Assembly (NCBI RefSeq): GCF_039532215.1
Contig: NZ_BAAARN010000003.1
Span: 326,485-390,484, forward strand
Length of the DNA stretch: 64,000 nucleotides
Direction of reading: 5' to 3'
Origin: Pedococcus aerophilus
GTDB taxonomy: Bacteria; Actinomycetota; Actinomycetes; Actinomycetales; Dermatophilaceae
The notes beneath the pieces were generated by a model. It was not told the DNA's origin and did no database searches. It saw only the letters and a program-made list of their open reading frames with translations. Below, piece after piece: positions 19,606-28,385 of the stretch (position 1 is the first letter of the stretch; each line of letters begins with the position of its first letter). The position numbers were made by a program, and so were the translations under genes.

Positions 19606-20265
19606 GTGGACCGCCCACGCCGCGCCTCGGGAGGCCAGCTCGTCTACACCGAGCTGCGCCGACGCATCCTCGACCTCGATCTCCAGCCCGGCCAGCGGCT
19701 CTACGAGCCCGAGCTCGCGGCCGAACTCCAGGTGAGCCGGACCCCCCTGCGCGAGGCACTGCGCCTGCTGCTCGCCGAGGACCTCCTGGACCAGCTGCCG
19801 ACCGGAGGCATGGTCGTCCGCCAGCTGTCCGCGGGGGAGATCGAGGAGCTGTACACGGTCCGCGCCGCCCTCGAGGGCCTGATGGCCGCCGAGGCGGCGC
19901 GCCGGATGGACCCGGTCACCCGGTCACGGCTGACCGCCCTCGTCGACCGCAACGCCAAGCTCGTCGAGCTCCCCGACGACGCGATGAACGCAGGCCACGA
20001 CTTCCACCTCGCGATCGCCGAGGTGGCCGGTCACGGCTGGGCCTCCCGGCTGCACGGACAGGTGGACGGCCAGATGGCGCGCTACCGCGCCTTCACCAAC
20101 CACTCGCAGGAGCGCCGCACCGCCGCCCTCGCCGAGCACCGAGGCATCCTCGAGGCGCTCATGGCGGGCGACGTGGACCGGTCCCGGTCCCTGGCCGAGG
20201 CGCACGTGCTCGCGGCCCGCGACGTGGCGCTGTCCGCCATCGGCGAGCGCCTCGACGCCCGATAG
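19606..20265 (+). CDS. GntR family (FCD domain) transcriptional regulator
   Basis: The 219-residue protein has an N-terminal winged helix (LVYTELRRRILDLDLQPGQR, then ELAAELQVSRTPLREALRLL) and a C-terminal FCD ligand domain. In the FCD part, HDFHLAIAEVAGH, EHRGILEAL and EAHVLAAR supply the Asp/His metal-ligand pattern that binds small organic acids in this group. AGAAGGGAG lies 6 bases before the GTG. It is divergent from the hydroxy-acid operon and separated by the palindrome, so it is very likely the operon's repressor, with an operon metabolite as inducer. Confidence 0.94.
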   Translation: MDRPRRASGGQLVYTELRRRILDLDLQPGQRLYEPELAAELQVSRTPLREALRLLLAEDLLDQLPTGGMVVRQLSAGEIEELYTVRAALEGLMAAEAARRMDPVTRSRLTALVDRNAKLVELPDDAMNAGHDFHLAIAEVAGHGWASRLHGQVDGQMARYRAFTNHSQERRTAALAEHRGILEALMAGDVDRSRSLAEAHVLAARDVALSAIGERLDAR

Positions 20266-20272
20266 GCGGCAC

Positions 20273-20947
20273 TCAGCGCAGCCGGTACCGGCGCTCGGGT
20301 CGTCCGGCGGCGCCGTACCGGGGTCGCATCTCGGCCGAACCCGTGCTCACGAGGTGTTCGAGGTAACGGCGCGTGCTGCTGCGGGACAGGCCGGTGATCT
20401 CACCGCACTCGGTGGCGGACAGTCCGTCCTCGTCGGCAGCCTGCAGGGCTGCGGTGACGAGCTCGGTCGTCTCCGCACTGATGCCCTTGGGGAGGCTGGC
20501 GCTGGCCCTGGCTGCCTGGGCCCGGAAGACCCTGTCGACGTCGTCCTGGCGGACGTCCGTGAGGTCGGCGAGGTCCGCGCGGTGGGCGGCGTACTCGGCG
20601 AGGCGGCTGCGCAGGGACTCGACCTCGAACGGCTTCACGAGGTACTGGAACGCGCCACCGTGCAGGGCCTGCCGCAAGGTGTCGAGGTCCTTGGCGGCGC
20701 TGATGATGATGACGTCGACGGCACTCCCCGAGGTCTCCCGCAGCTGGCGCAGCACCTCGGTGCCGTTGAGGTCGGGCAGGTAGACGTCGAGCAGGACGAG
20801 GTCCGGCTTCGTCACGGCGACCGCCTCGAGGGCGTCCTTGCCCGTGCTGGCCACCCCGACCATGACGAACCCGGGTTGGGCGGCGACGACGCTGGAGTGC
20901 AGTCGCGCCACCATGAAGTCGTCGTCCACGACGAGCGTCCGGATCAC
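20273..20947 (-). CDS. CitB/DcuR-type response regulator
   Basis: The 224-residue regulator has a receiver domain with VVDDDFMVARLH acidic pocket, phosphoacceptor Asp54 in LLDVYLPDLNG, and Lys in YLVKPFEVESL. The C-terminal part ends in a winged-helix with LSATECGEITGLSRSSTRRY, as in CitB and DctR regulators of di- and tricarboxylate uptake. GTG at 20947 overlaps the kinase stop as GTGA. It is divergent from tctCBA across the kinase gene and is the probable activator of that transporter. Confidence 0.93.
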   Translation of the reverse strand: MIRTLVVDDDFMVARLHSSVVAAQPGFVMVGVASTGKDALEAVAVTKPDLVLLDVYLPDLNGTEVLRQLRETSGSAVDVIIISAAKDLDTLRQALHGGAFQYLVKPFEVESLRSRLAEYAAHRADLADLTDVRQDDVDRVFRAQAARASASLPKGISAETTELVTAALQAADEDGLSATECGEITGLSRSSTRRYLEHLVSTGSAEMRPRYGAAGRPERRYRLR

Positions 20948-22593
20948 GGCGCGCCCACGCTGGTGCGGACCGGCAGGGTGGCCACGAACACCGCCCCTCC
21001 GTCGTTGCGCACGGTCACCTGTCCCCCGCGCTTGCGACACACGAGCCGGACCAGGGCCAGGCCGATGCCGCGCTCGTGGCCGGGGCCGGCCTTGGTCGAG
21101 AACCCCCGCGCGAAGACGCGCTCGCCGATGTCGGTGCCCACACCCTCGCCCGAGTCGCGCACGGTGATCGTCACGACCCCGTCGGCCTCGACCACCTCGA
21201 CGGCGACAAAGGGGTCGGCGGCACCGACGGCGGCGTCGAGCGCGTTGTCGACGAGGTTGCCGAGGACGGTGTTGACGTCGGCGGCGAGCCCCTCGTCGAG
21301 GCGCGCGAGGCGGGTCGAGCCCTCGATGATGAGGTCGACACCGCGCTCGGTGGCCTGGCTGGACTTGGCGATGAGCAGGGCAGCCACGGCCGGGTCGTCG
21401 ATGTGCGACGTGACGCTGCTCGACAGCTCGGTCTGGTCGGCGGCGATCTGCTGGACGTAGGCACGGACGTCGTCGTACTCGCCGAGCTCGATCAGCCCGC
21501 TGACGACGTGCATGCGATTGCTGAACTCGTGGGCCTGGGCCCGCAACGTGTCGGTGGTGCTGCGGGTCAGGTCGAGCTCGCGCTGGAGCTCGAGCATCTG
21601 GGTGCGGTCGCGCAGCGTCGCCACCCAGCCGATGTGGCGGCCGCGGCTGAAGACGGGCATCCGGTTGACCGTGACGAGCCTGCCGTGGAAGGGCACGACT
21701 CGGTCGGTGACCTCCTCGGTGCCCTCGAAGATGCCCTCGAGCCGGCCCGCCTCGTCGACGTCGGCGACCAGTCGTCCTGTAGAGGTCTGCGGTATGCCGA
21801 GCAGGTGCGCCGCCTCGTCGTTGACCATGGTGATCCTGCGGTCGAGGTCGATGGCGAGCAACCCCTCCTTGATGCCGTGCAGGAGGGCCTCGCGCTGCTC
21901 GACCAGGCCGGTGATCTCGCGAGGCTCGAGACCCAGGGTCTGGCGCTTGACGCGCCTCGCGAGCAGGAGGGATCCGACGACCCCGAGGAGGCTGGCGATG
22001 CCGAGGTAGGTCAGCAGGTTGGGCAGGGCGGCGTGCAGGTTGTCCAGGACGGTCGGGTAGTTGCGCACGACGGCGACCACCCCGTCGGTCTCCCGGGTGT
22101 CGACGTTGATGATCGGCGCCATCGCCAGGGCTGCGCCGGTGCCCTGCTCCTCCCCCACCCAGGAGCGCCCGCCGAACGCGTCGGTCTGCTGAAGGTAGAC
22201 CGCGCCGTCCCGGGGGAGGGGGTCGGTCGACGCGATGACCTTGCGGTCCTCGGTCGCGATGATGACCTTCGTCGAGCCCGAGAAGGTGCGGCCCGACTCG
22301 ACGACCGACTGCGCCTGGCTGAGGAACGCGAGCCCGCCGGACGACGCCGCGGCCTCACGGACACCGGCCGTCACGGCCAGGCGCTCGGCGACGGCGAGCG
22401 CCCGCCGGCCCTCCGTGTCGCGGAACCGCGCGTTGGACTGGGCGAGCGACACGGCGGCCACCCCGACGAGGACGACGAGCACGATCGCGAGCTGCAGGGC
22501 CAGCATCCGGCTGGCCAGCGTCCACCGTCGGCGGGGCCGCGCGCGGCCGACCAGGCCACGCGCCATACCGCGCATCGACTGGCGCCCTGGCAC
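20944..22593 (-). CDS. CitA/DcuS-type sensor histidine kinase
   Basis: The kinase has one membrane segment near residues 30-50, an extracytoplasmic PAS-like sensor (about 51-185), a second membrane segment near 190-212, a cytoplasmic PAS domain (about 230-330), and a kinase core. The phosphoacceptor is His355 in RAQAHEFSNRMHVVSGL, the signature of the citrate/fumarate sensors. The ATPase has NTVLGNLVDNALDA, VRDSGEGV and GIGLALVR. The start is uncertain: GTG at 22593 follows AGGGGG by 5 bases, while GTG 22599 and ATG 22575 are alternatives. It probably senses external tri- or dicarboxylate. Confidence 0.9.
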   Translation of the reverse strand: MPGRQSMRGMARGLVGRARPRRRWTLASRMLALQLAIVLVVLVGVAAVSLAQSNARFRDTEGRRALAVAERLAVTAGVREAAASSGGLAFLSQAQSVVESGRTFSGSTKVIIATEDRKVIASTDPLPRDGAVYLQQTDAFGGRSWVGEEQGTGAALAMAPIINVDTRETDGVVAVVRNYPTVLDNLHAALPNLLTYLGIASLLGVVGSLLLARRVKRQTLGLEPREITGLVEQREALLHGIKEGLLAIDLDRRITMVNDEAAHLLGIPQTSTGRLVADVDEAGRLEGIFEGTEEVTDRVVPFHGRLVTVNRMPVFSRGRHIGWVATLRDRTQMLELQRELDLTRSTTDTLRAQAHEFSNRMHVVSGLIELGEYDDVRAYVQQIAADQTELSSSVTSHIDDPAVAALLIAKSSQATERGVDLIIEGSTRLARLDEGLAADVNTVLGNLVDNALDAAVGAADPFVAVEVVEADGVVTITVRDSGEGVGTDIGERVFARGFSTKAGPGHERGIGLALVRLVCRKRGGQVTVRNDGGAVFVATLPVRTSVGAP

Positions 22594-22648
22594 GTCCACC
22601 CCCTGATTGTGTCGAGTGCGACGACGACGGGCCACCACCGCGTGAGCA

Positions 22649-22669
22649 CAAAGAACGAAACTCACTTTG
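22649..22669. promoter_or_regulatory. Candidate response-regulator site upstream of tctC
   Basis: Between the divergent kinase and tctC genes, CAAAG and CTTTG form an inverted repeat with an 11-base spacer, inside an AT-richer patch (GCACAAAG and CTTTGCGC). The distance between repeats suits a dimeric regulator. It lies about 76 bases before tctC. The assignment to the CitB-like regulator is only positional. Confidence 0.35.
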
Positions 22670-22744
22670 CGCGGCTAACGGTGACAGGCCTCCCGGGGCC
22701 GGGCACGGTGTGCGTGAAGCACCCCCCAGACAAAGGAGTCTCCC

Positions 22745-23749
22745 GTGCGAGTTCGCACTCCGCTCAAGGTCACCTCGGCCGTCCTCACCGCCGGGCTCGC
22801 CCTGTCGGCCTGTGGCGTCAGCTCCGACGACAGCACGGCCGGCGACGCCACCGCCTCCGGCCCCGTCAAGGGCCTGCGCATCCTCGTCCCCAACTCGCCC
22901 GGCAGCGGCTACGACGTCACCGCCCGCGCCGCCGCCAAGGCGATGCAGGACGCCAAGCTCACCGAGACCATCGAGGTCTTCAACTCGGCCGGTGCCGGTG
23001 GCACGGTCGGCCTGCAGCGCCTGGTCAACGAGAAGGGCCAGGACGACATCCTCATGCAGATGGGGCTCGGCGTCGTCGGGGCCGTCTACACGAACAAGTC
23101 GCAGGCCACCCTCAACGACACCGTCCCGATCGCCAAGCTCATCGAGGAGTCCGAGGCCATCGTCGTGCCGAAGGGCTCGCCATACGACACCCTCGACAAG
23201 CTCATCGCTGCCTGGAAGGCCGACCCGGGCAAGGTCCCCGTGGGTGGTGCGTCCAACGCCGGTGGCCCCGACCACCTCACGCCGATGTTGCTGGCCAAGG
23301 CCGTCGGCGTCACCCCGAAGGACGTCAACTACGTGGCGTACGACGGTGGCGGCGAGCTCCTCACGGGCATCCTCGGCAAGAAGGTCGCCTTCGCCGCGAC
23401 CGGCATCAGCGAGGTCGCCGAGCAGGCCAAGGACGGCGAGGTCAAGATCCTCGCCGTGACCAGCGCCGACCCGGTCGAGGGCGTCGACGCCCCCACGCTG
23501 AAGAGCCTCGGGGTGGACATGGAGTTCACCAACTGGCGCGGCATCGTCGGCCCGCCCGGACTCTCCGACGAGAAGAAGAAGCAGTACGTGGACCTGCTCA
23601 CGCAGATGCACGCCTCGGAGCAGTGGAAGCAGACCCTGAAGACCCAGGGCTGGACCGACTCCTTCCAGACCGGTGACGAGTTCAAGACCTTCCTCACCGA
23701 GCAGAACGACAGCGTGGCTGGGGTCCTCAAGGACCTCGGGCTGGCCTGA
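22745..23749 (+). CDS. tctC: Tripartite tricarboxylate transporter substrate-binding lipoprotein TctC
   Basis: The 334-residue Bug-family binding protein captures a carboxylate outside the membrane for the TctAB pump. A lipoprotein signal ends in LSAC (Cys23). The mature part shows the family pattern with PNSPGSGYDVTARAAAKAMQ near the ligand site, FNSAGAGGTVGLQRL, and WRGIVGPPGLSDEKKKQYVD. AAGGAG lies 6 bases before the GTG at 22745. It is the first gene of the tctCBA unit. Bug proteins bind citrate, tartrate, other dicarboxylates or aromatic acids, so the ligand is open. Confidence 0.95.
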   Translation: MRVRTPLKVTSAVLTAGLALSACGVSSDDSTAGDATASGPVKGLRILVPNSPGSGYDVTARAAAKAMQDAKLTETIEVFNSAGAGGTVGLQRLVNEKGQDDILMQMGLGVVGAVYTNKSQATLNDTVPIAKLIEESEAIVVPKGSPYDTLDKLIAAWKADPGKVPVGGASNAGGPDHLTPMLLAKAVGVTPKDVNYVAYDGGGELLTGILGKKVAFAATGISEVAEQAKDGEVKILAVTSADPVEGVDAPTLKSLGVDMEFTNWRGIVGPPGLSDEKKKQYVDLLTQMHASEQWKQTLKTQGWTDSFQTGDEFKTFLTEQNDSVAGVLKDLGLA

Positions 23750-24255
23750 TGTCCAGCAGCACCACCGCGGCAGAGAAGGGGGGCCGCTCCGAGTACGGGG
23801 TGGCCCTCCTCCTGCTGGGCCTCGGCGCCTGGGCGATCCAGGACGCGTTCGGCGTGACCGACGCGGCCTCTCGCGGCCCGGTCAACGCCCGCACCGTCCC
23901 GATCGCCGTCGGCCTGCTGCTCATCCTCGTGGCCGTGCTGCTCACCGTGGACGTCTTCCGCGGCGGACGCGGCGAGGCCGAGGGTGGTGAGGACGTCGAC
24001 CTCAGTCACGGGAGCGACTGGCGCACCATCGGACTGCTCGTCGCGTCCTTCGCGGCCAACGCCCTCCTCATCGAGCGGGTCGGCTGGCCGATCTCGGGAG
24101 CGATCCTGTTCTTCGGCACCACCTACGCCCTCGGCGCCCGGCACTACGTGCGGATGGCGATCATCTCGGTGGTCCTGGCGGTCGGCTCCTGGTACCTCTT
24201 CTTCCTCGGCCTGGGCATCAAGCTCCCGGTCGGCCTCCTCAAGGGAATCCTGTGA
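23749..24255 (+). CDS. tctB: Tripartite tricarboxylate transporter small membrane subunit TctB
   Basis: The 168-residue protein has four predicted membrane segments: near residues 17-36, 48-66, 93-112 and a C-terminal pair around 115-160. [20 protein letters not shown] and the conserved loop before it match the TctB family. Its ATG overlaps the tctC stop as TGATG. It is the small integral partner of TctA in the sodium- or proton-coupled carboxylate pump. Confidence 0.92.
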   Translation: MSSSTTAAEKGGRSEYGVALLLLGLGAWAIQDAFGVTDAASRGPVNARTVPIAVGLLLILVAVLLTVDVFRGGRGEAEGGEDVDLSHGSDWRTIGLLVASFAANALLIERVGWPISGAILFFGTTYALGARHYVRMAIISVVLAVGSWYLFFLGLGIKLPVGLLKGIL

Positions 24256-25820
24256 TGGACGGCATCAATGCCCTCATGGACGGCTTCGGCACCGCGCTGA
24301 CGCCGCAGAACCTCCTCTACGCCGTGATCGGTGTCGTGCTCGGCACGGCCATCGGTGTCCTGCCCGGCATCGGGCCGGCCATGACGATCGCGCTGCTGCT
24401 CCCGCTGACCTTCACGCTGGAGCCGACCCAGGCCTTCATCATGTTCGCCGGCATCTACTACGGCGGCATGTACGGCGGATCGACCACCTCGATCCTGCTC
24501 AACACACCAGGGGAGAGCGCGTCGGTCATCACCGCCATCGAGGGCAATCTCATGGCGAAGAAGGGCCGAGGCGCGGCAGCGCTCGCGACCGCGGCGATCG
24601 GCTCCTTCATCGCCGGCACCCTCGGCACCCTGGCCCTCGCGCTGGTCGCCCCCCAGGTCGTCCGCCTGGCCATCCAGCTCGGCTCCCCCGACTACTTCGC
24701 GATCATGATGCTCGCCTTCATCGCCGTCACCACGGTGCTGGGCGCCTCGAAGATCCGCGGACTCGCCTCCCTGGGCATCGGCCTCCTGATCGGCACCATC
24801 GGCATCGACCCGACCTCGGGTCAGCAGCGGTTGACGCTCGGACTCCCCGAGCTCGCCGACGGCATCGACGTCGTCGTGGTCGCGGTCGGGCTGTTCGCCG
24901 TGGGCGAGGCCCTCTGGGTGGCGGCCCACCTGCGCCGCAGCCCGGCGGAGATCGTCAAGGTCGACGGCGCCCACATGAACCGCGAGGACTGGCGCCGCTC
25001 GTGGAAGCCCTGGCTCCGCGGCACCCTCATCGGCTTCCCGTTCGGCGCGATCCCCGCCGGTGGTGCCGAGATCCCGACCTTCCTGTCGTACGCGACGGAG
25101 CGAAAGCTCAGCAAGCACCCGGAGGAGTTCGGCCACGGTGCCATCGAGGGTGTCGCCGGCCCGGAGGCGACGAACAACGCCTCGGCTGCCGGTGGCCTCG
25201 TCCCCCTCCTGACCCTCGGCATCCCGACGACCGCGACCGCCGCGGTCATGCTCGGCGCCTTCCAGAGCTACGGCATCCAGCCCGGACCGCGCCTGCTGCA
25301 GGACCAGGGCGACCTCGTCTGGGGCCTGATCGCGTCGCTCTTCATCGGCAACGTCATCCTGCTCGCCCTCAACCTGCCGCTCGCTACGGTCTGGGCCAAG
25401 CTGCTCAACATCCCGCGCCCGTACCTCTACGCCGGCATCCTGTTCTTCGCCAGCATCGGCGCCTACGCCGCGAACACCTCGACGTTCGACCTGTGGCTGC
25501 TGCTCATCATCGGTGGGCTCGGGTTCTTCATGCGCCGCTTCGGGCTGCCCGTGGTCCCGGCCATCATCGGGATCATCCTCGGGCCGGTGGCCGAGGAGCA
25601 GCTGCGCCGGGCCCTGCAGATCAGCGACGGCGAGCTCTCCGGGCTCATCAACACTCCGTTCTCCAAGGTCGTCTACGCCATCGTCGTCATCCTCCTGGTC
25701 GCCCCGGCGGTCATCGACCGAATCCGCTCCCGGCGGTCCGGTGACGGCGGGACCGGCACGGGCGAAGGACACGGCGTGCCTCCGCTCGCCCCCCAGCACG
25801 CCAACCAGGAAGGTCAGTGA
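24255..25820 (+). CDS. tctA: Tripartite tricarboxylate transporter large membrane subunit TctA
   Basis: The 521-residue protein has about 12 membrane segments and the family signature [20 protein letters not shown] near the N-terminus. [20 protein letters not shown] and a later [17 protein letters not shown]-like block (here [20 protein letters not shown]) are also hallmarks, the latter marking the second half of an internal duplication. ATG at 24255 is preferred because AAGGGA lies 8 bases upstream; GTG at 24252 would give one more residue. It carries the transport path of the system. Confidence 0.95.
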   Translation: MDGINALMDGFGTALTPQNLLYAVIGVVLGTAIGVLPGIGPAMTIALLLPLTFTLEPTQAFIMFAGIYYGGMYGGSTTSILLNTPGESASVITAIEGNLMAKKGRGAAALATAAIGSFIAGTLGTLALALVAPQVVRLAIQLGSPDYFAIMMLAFIAVTTVLGASKIRGLASLGIGLLIGTIGIDPTSGQQRLTLGLPELADGIDVVVVAVGLFAVGEALWVAAHLRRSPAEIVKVDGAHMNREDWRRSWKPWLRGTLIGFPFGAIPAGGAEIPTFLSYATERKLSKHPEEFGHGAIEGVAGPEATNNASAAGGLVPLLTLGIPTTATAAVMLGAFQSYGIQPGPRLLQDQGDLVWGLIASLFIGNVILLALNLPLATVWAKLLNIPRPYLYAGILFFASIGAYAANTSTFDLWLLLIIGGLGFFMRRFGLPVVPAIIGIILGPVAEEQLRRALQISDGELSGLINTPFSKVVYAIVVILLVAPAVIDRIRSRRSGDGGTGTGEGHGVPPLAPQHANQEGQ

Positions 25821-25822
25821 CC

Positions 25823-26230
25823 ATGGCGATCGTCGTGGGGTTCGTCCCCAGCCCCGAGGGCCGCGCGGCCCTCACCCGCGCCATCGAGGAGGCCCGGCTC
25901 CGGGGACGGCGGCTCATCGTCCTCAACGCCAGCCGCGGTGACGCGCTCGTGGACTCCCGCTACGCCTCGTCCTCGGACTGGGATGCGGTCAAGACCCAGC
26001 TCGAGGAGTCGGGCGTCGAGCACGAGGTCACCCAGCACGTCGAGGCCAAGGACCCTGCCGACCAGATCCTCAAGGTCGCGGCGCAGACCAACGCCGAGCT
26101 CATCGTCATCGGGCTGCGTCGGCGCACCCCGGTGGGCAAGCTCATCATGGGCAGCGCGGCCCAGACCATCCTGCTCGAGGCCGATGCACCGGTGCTCTCG
26201 GTCAAGGCAGCACGCGAGGACGAGAAGTGA
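25823..26230 (+). CDS. Universal stress protein (UspA domain)
   Basis: The 135-residue protein has the alpha/beta Usp fold, starting MAIVVGFVPSPEGRAALTRA. The ATP-binding C-terminal motif appears as IGLRRRTPVGKLIMGSAAQT followed by ILLEADAPVLSV, a match to the G-2X-G-9X-G-(S/T) pattern. ATG at 25823 is preferred over GTG at 25817 because GGAAGG lies 9 bases before it. Single Usp genes next to TctA are common, and the protein may modulate transporter activity; that is inference. Confidence 0.9.
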   Translation: MAIVVGFVPSPEGRAALTRAIEEARLRGRRLIVLNASRGDALVDSRYASSSDWDAVKTQLEESGVEHEVTQHVEAKDPADQILKVAAQTNAELIVIGLRRRTPVGKLIMGSAAQTILLEADAPVLSVKAAREDEK

Positions 26231-26706
26231 CCGTCACCCCGACCGCCGACCTCGTCGACGAGCACGGCGAGGACCTCCAGTCCTGCTCGCTCCAGCTGCG
26301 GCAGTACGGCGCCCGCACCGCCTTCGCGGGGACGGTCACCACCATCCGCTGCCACCGTGACAACGCCCTCGTCAAGGCGACCCTGGCCCAGCCGGGCGCG
26401 GGCAAGGTGCTCGTCGTCGACGGCGATGGATCGCTGGAGTCGGCGCTCATGGGCGACCTCATCGCTGCGAGCGCCGTCGCCAACGGCTGGGAGGGCGTGG
26501 TGATCCACGGCGCCATCCGCGACGTGGCGGCCATCGGCGCGCTCGACCTCGGGGTCAAGGCGCTCGGCTCCAACCCCCGCAAGAGCGCGAAGGACGGCGT
26601 CGGCGACACCGACGTGGTGGTGTCGTTCGGTGGGGTCGACTTCGCCCCCGGCCTGCTCCTCACCAGCGACGACGACGGCATCGTCGTCACGCGGCCGACC
26701 GACTGA
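26227..26706 (+). CDS. RraA-like protein (probable 4-hydroxy-4-methyl-2-oxoglutarate aldolase/oxaloacetate decarboxylase)
   Basis: The 159-residue protein belongs to the RraA/HMG-aldolase family. It has GKVLVVDGDGSLESALMGD, the substrate and metal loop LIAASAVANGWEGVVIHGAI followed by RDV (Arg-Asp), and VKALGSNPRKSAKDG. In gamma-proteobacteria RraA inhibits RNase E, but members next to carboxylate transporters are better explained as metal-dependent aldolases acting on hydroxy-keto dicarboxylates. GTG at 26227 overlaps the Usp stop as GTGA. It therefore closes the tct operon and links uptake to central metabolism. Enzyme activity is inferred. Confidence 0.88.
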   Translation: MTVTPTADLVDEHGEDLQSCSLQLRQYGARTAFAGTVTTIRCHRDNALVKATLAQPGAGKVLVVDGDGSLESALMGDLIAASAVANGWEGVVIHGAIRDVAAIGALDLGVKALGSNPRKSAKDGVGDTDVVVSFGGVDFAPGLLLTSDDDGIVVTRPTD

Positions 26707-26720
26707 ACCCGCCTCCCCGC

Positions 26721-26758
26721 CACGAGCCCGCCCGTCCGCGAGGACCGGCGGGCTCGTG
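26721..26758. terminator. Terminator hairpin after the tct operon
   Basis: CACGAGCCCGCC and GGCGGGCTCGTG form a perfect 12-bp stem, with a further CGTCC/GGAC pairing inside and a GCGA loop. It lies 15 bases after the RraA stop and before the IclR gene. Confidence 0.85.
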
Positions 26759-26805
26759 CGCGTCCACCCGCCTCGTGACGCCGTCGCGCCTGACACACTG
26801 ACGAC

Positions 26806-27567
26806 GTGGCCAACGCCCCTGCCGCCCGGCACACCCTGGAGCTCCTGACGCTCCTCGCGCGCCACACCGAACCGCTCCCGGCCGGCGCGATCGCGCGCGA
26901 GCTCGGCCTCCCCCGCTCGTCGACGTACCACCTGCTCGCCGTCCTGCGGGACCACGGCTTCGTCACGCACCTCGAGGAGGAGCGCCGGTACGGCCTGGGA
27001 GTCGCGGCCTTCGAGCTCGGGTCCGCCTACCAGCGCCAGGCACCGTTGCAGCGCATCGCGCGACCGCTGCTCGGACGGCTCGTCGACTCCACGACCCACA
27101 ACGCGCACCTCGCCGTGCTGCACGGCCGGGACGTCCTCTACGTCATCGAGGAGCGCGCGCCCGGGCGACCCCTGCTGGTGACCGACGTGGGCGTGCGCCT
27201 GCCCGCGTCCCTCACCGCGAGCGGGCTCGCGATGCTCGCCGAGCTCCCGGCCGCCCAGGTGCGCGCGCTGTTCCCGCACCGCGACTCGCTCGTCCAGCGC
27301 GACGGGCACGGGCCGACCACCGTGGGCGAGCTGCGGCGTGAGCTCACGGCGGTGCGCGCCCGCGGCTACGCCGTCGAGGACGGCTCGGTCAGCGCCGGAC
27401 TGTCCTCCGTCGCGCGGGCGGTCCTCGACCACACCGGTCACCCCGTGGCAGGCATCGCCCTCACCTTCCCGCGTGACGAGGTCGACGAGGCCGAGCGCGC
27501 CCGACTGGTCGCCGCGGTGGGTCGGGCCGCGGCGACGCTCACCGCCCGCATCGGCGGGGTCCGCTGA
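26806..27567 (+). CDS. IclR family transcriptional regulator
   Basis: The 253-residue regulator has an N-terminal winged helix (LPAGAIARELGLPRSSTYHL with the recognition helix) and the IclR ligand domain. The latter contains AHLAVLHGRDVLYVIEERAP, LTASGLAMLAELPAAQVRAL and GYAVEDGSVSAGLSSVARAV. A CACACT hexamer lies 6 bases before the GTG and no Shine-Dalgarno is seen, so the message may be leaderless. It is a possible regulator of the hut genes, because IclR-type HutR is known in corynebacteria and no other hut regulator is present here. It could equally control the adjacent tct unit. Confidence 0.92.
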   Translation: MANAPAARHTLELLTLLARHTEPLPAGAIARELGLPRSSTYHLLAVLRDHGFVTHLEEERRYGLGVAAFELGSAYQRQAPLQRIARPLLGRLVDSTTHNAHLAVLHGRDVLYVIEERAPGRPLLVTDVGVRLPASLTASGLAMLAELPAAQVRALFPHRDSLVQRDGHGPTTVGELRRELTAVRARGYAVEDGSVSAGLSSVARAVLDHTGHPVAGIALTFPRDEVDEAERARLVAAVGRAAATLTARIGGVR

Positions 27568-27657
27568 ATCCGGCTCTCCTGCTGGCACACTCACGTCGAG
27601 GGACCGCGACACGAGGTGACGGCGACCCGACCGGGGACTGACGAGGGGGTGGGCTCG

Positions 27658-28314
27658 GTGGCGACCAGGCGACCGATGTCGGAGCAGCGTCGCGAACGGC
27701 TGCGCCGGACCGTCGTCGTCCTCCTCACCCTCGTGGCCGTCTCCGGCGCGACGGCGTATGCCGCGACCCGGGGAGACGACCCGGCCCCCGTGCGGTCGGC
27801 GACGGCTGGGCAGGCCCCGAAGAAGGCCGACACACCCGCACCCGCCACGACGGCGGAGAACGCTGGGGCACAAGGGTTTGCGCCCGTGGTCACCGACCGG
27901 ATCCCGGCACCCACCAAGAGCATCTCTCTCGACGCGCCGGTCCCGGGCACCACCAACATGCAGCCCGGCGCGGCCGCTGCCTTCAAGGCCGCGTTCGCCG
28001 GGGCGAAAGCTGCCGGACTGTCGCCGCAGATCAAGTCGGCCTGGCGCAGCGAGCGCTACCAGCAGGTGCTCTTCGACCGCGCCGTGACGAAGTACGGCTC
28101 CCGTGCCGAGGCAGCGAAGTGGGTGCTGCCTCCGCTCTCCTCGGCCCACGTCAAGGGGTATGCCGTCGACGTCCGGCCCGAGAACGTCGCCGCTTGGCTC
28201 GAGGACAACGGGGCGCAGTACGGCGTGTGCCGCGCCTACGACAACGAGTGGTGGCACTTCGAGTACGTCGCGAGCAGCACCTGTCCGCCTCGCAAGCCCG
28301 ACGCCGCCGGCTGA
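27658..28314 (+). CDS. VanY-type D-alanyl-D-alanine carboxypeptidase (M15), membrane-anchored
   Basis: The 218-residue protein has a single N-terminal membrane segment (residues 18-35) and an outward M15 peptidase domain. Zinc ligands and the catalytic Glu are in AHVKGYAVDV (His164, Asp171) and NEWWHFEY (Glu197, His200). Cys191 and Cys209 may form a disulfide. It trims the terminal D-Ala from peptidoglycan stem peptides. GTG at 27658 is chosen because GAGGGGG lies 8 bases upstream; an ATG at 27616 lacks that support. Alanine- and proline-rich sequence links anchor and domain. Confidence 0.92.
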   Translation: MATRRPMSEQRRERLRRTVVVLLTLVAVSGATAYAATRGDDPAPVRSATAGQAPKKADTPAPATTAENAGAQGFAPVVTDRIPAPTKSISLDAPVPGTTNMQPGAAAAFKAAFAGAKAAGLSPQIKSAWRSERYQQVLFDRAVTKYGSRAEAAKWVLPPLSSAHVKGYAVDVRPENVAAWLEDNGAQYGVCRAYDNEWWHFEYVASSTCPPRKPDAAG

Positions 28315-28338
28315 CGGACGGCTGACAGCGCTGGCCGA

Positions 28339-28365
28339 CGCGGGGCCGGACGACCCGGCCCCGCG
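28339..28365. terminator. Bidirectional terminator hairpin
   Basis: CGCGGGGCCGG pairs perfectly with CCGGCCCCGCG (11 bp) around an ACGAC loop. It lies between the converging carboxypeptidase and PhoX-like genes and can serve both. Confidence 0.85.
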
Positions 28366-28385
28366 CCATACCGATCAGACGCGGG

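Noticed and set aside
25960-28257. A 765-codon minus-strand frame across Usp, RraA, IclR and carboxypeptidase
   Set aside because: It covers four genes with clear motifs on the plus strand and shows no domain of its own.
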